A stretch of 13,390 nt of DNA from Bacteroidota bacterium. Its GTDB lineage: Bacteria; Bacteroidota; Bacteroidia; UKL13-3. The translations under genes and the position numbers were made by a program. Below are positions 12,723 to 13,390 of this stretch, piece after piece; within the stretch, counting starts at the first letter, position 1, and each line of letters begins with the position of its first letter. The stretch is from NCBI GenBank assembly GCA_018883485.1, contig VEQB01000025.1, forward strand, positions 1 to 13,390, written 5' to 3'. Below the pieces are notes generated by a model that saw only the letters and a list, made by a program, of their open reading frames with translations, did no database searches and had not been told where the DNA came from.

Positions 12723-12767
12723 AGCCCAAAATCACTTTCATCATTTATAAACTTTAAAAAAACTATT

Positions 12768-13390
12768 ATGAGTAACACACACAAATTCGAAACACTTCAA
12801 TTACATGCAGGACAGAAACCTGATTCAGCCACTGGTGCAAGAGCTGTACCTATTTATCAAACCACATCGTATGTGTTTAACGACACCGCACATGCTGCCA
12901 ATCTATTTGGACTAAAAGAGTTTGGTAACATTTACACCCGTTTAATGAATCCAACCACCGAGGTGCTTGAAAACAGGCTTGCCGCACTTGAGGGTGGCGT
13001 GGCAGCTTTAGCAGTTTCTTCGGGTCAATCTGCTCAATTTATTGCCTTAAATAATATCCTTGAGGCAGGTGATAACTTTATTACTACTTCTTTCTTGTAT
13101 GGTGGTACATACAATCAATTTAAAGTGGCCTTTAAGCGCTTAGGCATTCAGGTAAAGTTTGCTAACGGAGATGATCCTGCCTCTTTTCAATCTCTTATCG
13201 ATGAAAAGACTAAAGCCATTTACCTAGAGTCCATCGGTAATCCAGGTCTTAACATTCCAGATTTTGAAGCAATTGCGGGCATAGCCAAAGCCAACCAAAT
13301 CCCTTTAATTGTAGACAACACTTTTGGAGCAGGTGGGTACCTTTTTAACCCCATTTGCTGGGGTGCTAATGTAGTAGTAGCGAGTACCAC
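12768..13390 (+). CDS. metY: O-acetylhomoserine sulfhydrylase, N-terminal part (3' end outside window)
   Basis: 207 complete codons from ATG 12768 to the window edge. The protein belongs to the Cys/Met-metabolism PLP enzymes (fold type I): HAGQ (13-16), VPIYQTTSYVF (27-37), YTRLMNPTTEVLENRLAALEGG (56-77, quoted in part) with the phosphate-contacting Tyr and Arg, SSGQSAQ (84-90), Tyr111 in FLYGGTYNQF which stacks on PLP, ESIGNPGLNIPD, and VDNTFGAGG (182-190) with the Asp that holds the pyridine nitrogen. The window stops at ASTT, just before the expected Schiff-base Lys. The LYGGTYNQFK region and 'ICWGANVVVAST' favour O-acetylhomoserine sulfhydrylase (MetY: O-acetylhomoserine + sulfide to homocysteine + acetate) over cystathionine gamma-synthase. 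It lies behind a tandem Met/Cys attenuator. Genes such as metX may follow outside. Confidence 0.9.
   Translation, partial: MSNTHKFETLQLHAGQKPDSATGARAVPIYQTTSYVFNDTAHAANLFGLKEFGNIYTRLMNPTTEVLENRLAALEGGVAALAVSSGQSAQFIALNNILEAGDNFITTSFLYGGTYNQFKVAFKRLGIQVKFANGDDPASFQSLIDEKTKAIYLESIGNPGLNIPDFEAIAGIAKANQIPLIVDNTFGAGGYLFNPICWGANVVVAST

Noticed and set aside
12403..12767. SAM-type or other riboswitch upstream of metY
   Set aside because: I found no recognisable SAM aptamer core; the two terminators are each preceded by Met/Cys-coding ORFs, which explain the region better.
12551..12784. Minus-strand 77-codon frame across leader 2 and the metY start
   Set aside because: It is the antisense shadow of leader ORF 2, terminator 2 and the metY start; no promoter or start signal and it contains the terminator stem.
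1..13390. tRNA or rRNA genes, CRISPR arrays, insertion sequences
   Set aside because: No cloverleaf, regular spaced repeat array or transposase-like frame was seen on either strand.

Overview
The window reads as the chromosome of a Bacteroidota bacterium. The DNA is AT-rich, starts lack Shine-Dalgarno sequences, and several genes are preceded by the Bacteroidota -7 element TAnnTTTG, twice with a TTG 18 nt upstream. The families fit: a type IX secretion (T9SS) C-terminal sorting domain, a PorT-like barrel, DUF2490, CarboxypepD_reg-like and FAS1 lipoproteins. Nothing allows a genus call.

Layout. 1-671: the 5' part of an HD-domain phosphohydrolase gene (minus strand), running off the left edge. 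672-1043: a promoter and one possible 40-aa ORF. 1044-8832: mostly envelope genes: a Rieske-fold-like lipoprotein, a FlgJ-like glucosaminidase, a two-gene unit (lipoprotein plus AlkB-like dioxygenase), a two-FAS1-domain lipoprotein, a two-gene outer-membrane unit (DUF2490 protein plus a protein with exact 16-residue repeats), a small secreted protein, a PorT-like barrel and a family 2 glycosyltransferase. 9019-10476: a large T9SS-secreted protein with two tandem domains, closed by a terminator. 10549-12302: a degraded stretch with two gene fragments joined at their truncated 5' ends, a 39-aa basic ORF behind a structured leader, a 69-aa beta-rich ORF and the N-terminal piece of an ECF sigma factor. 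12365-13390: the start of metY (O-acetylhomoserine sulfhydrylase) behind an elaborate leader.

The most notable element is the metY leader (12365-12767). It holds two consecutive short ORFs of 23 and 35 codons. Both are packed with Met codons followed by Cys codons, and each is followed by a strong intrinsic terminator. Inside each short ORF is a copy of part of its terminator's 3' arm that could pair with the 5' arm as an antiterminator. This looks like a tandem, double-checkpoint ribosome-mediated attenuator sensing charged tRNA-Met and tRNA-Cys ahead of the enzyme that assimilates sulfide into homocysteine. I do not recall a described example of this tandem Met+Cys arrangement in Bacteroidota, but could not search.
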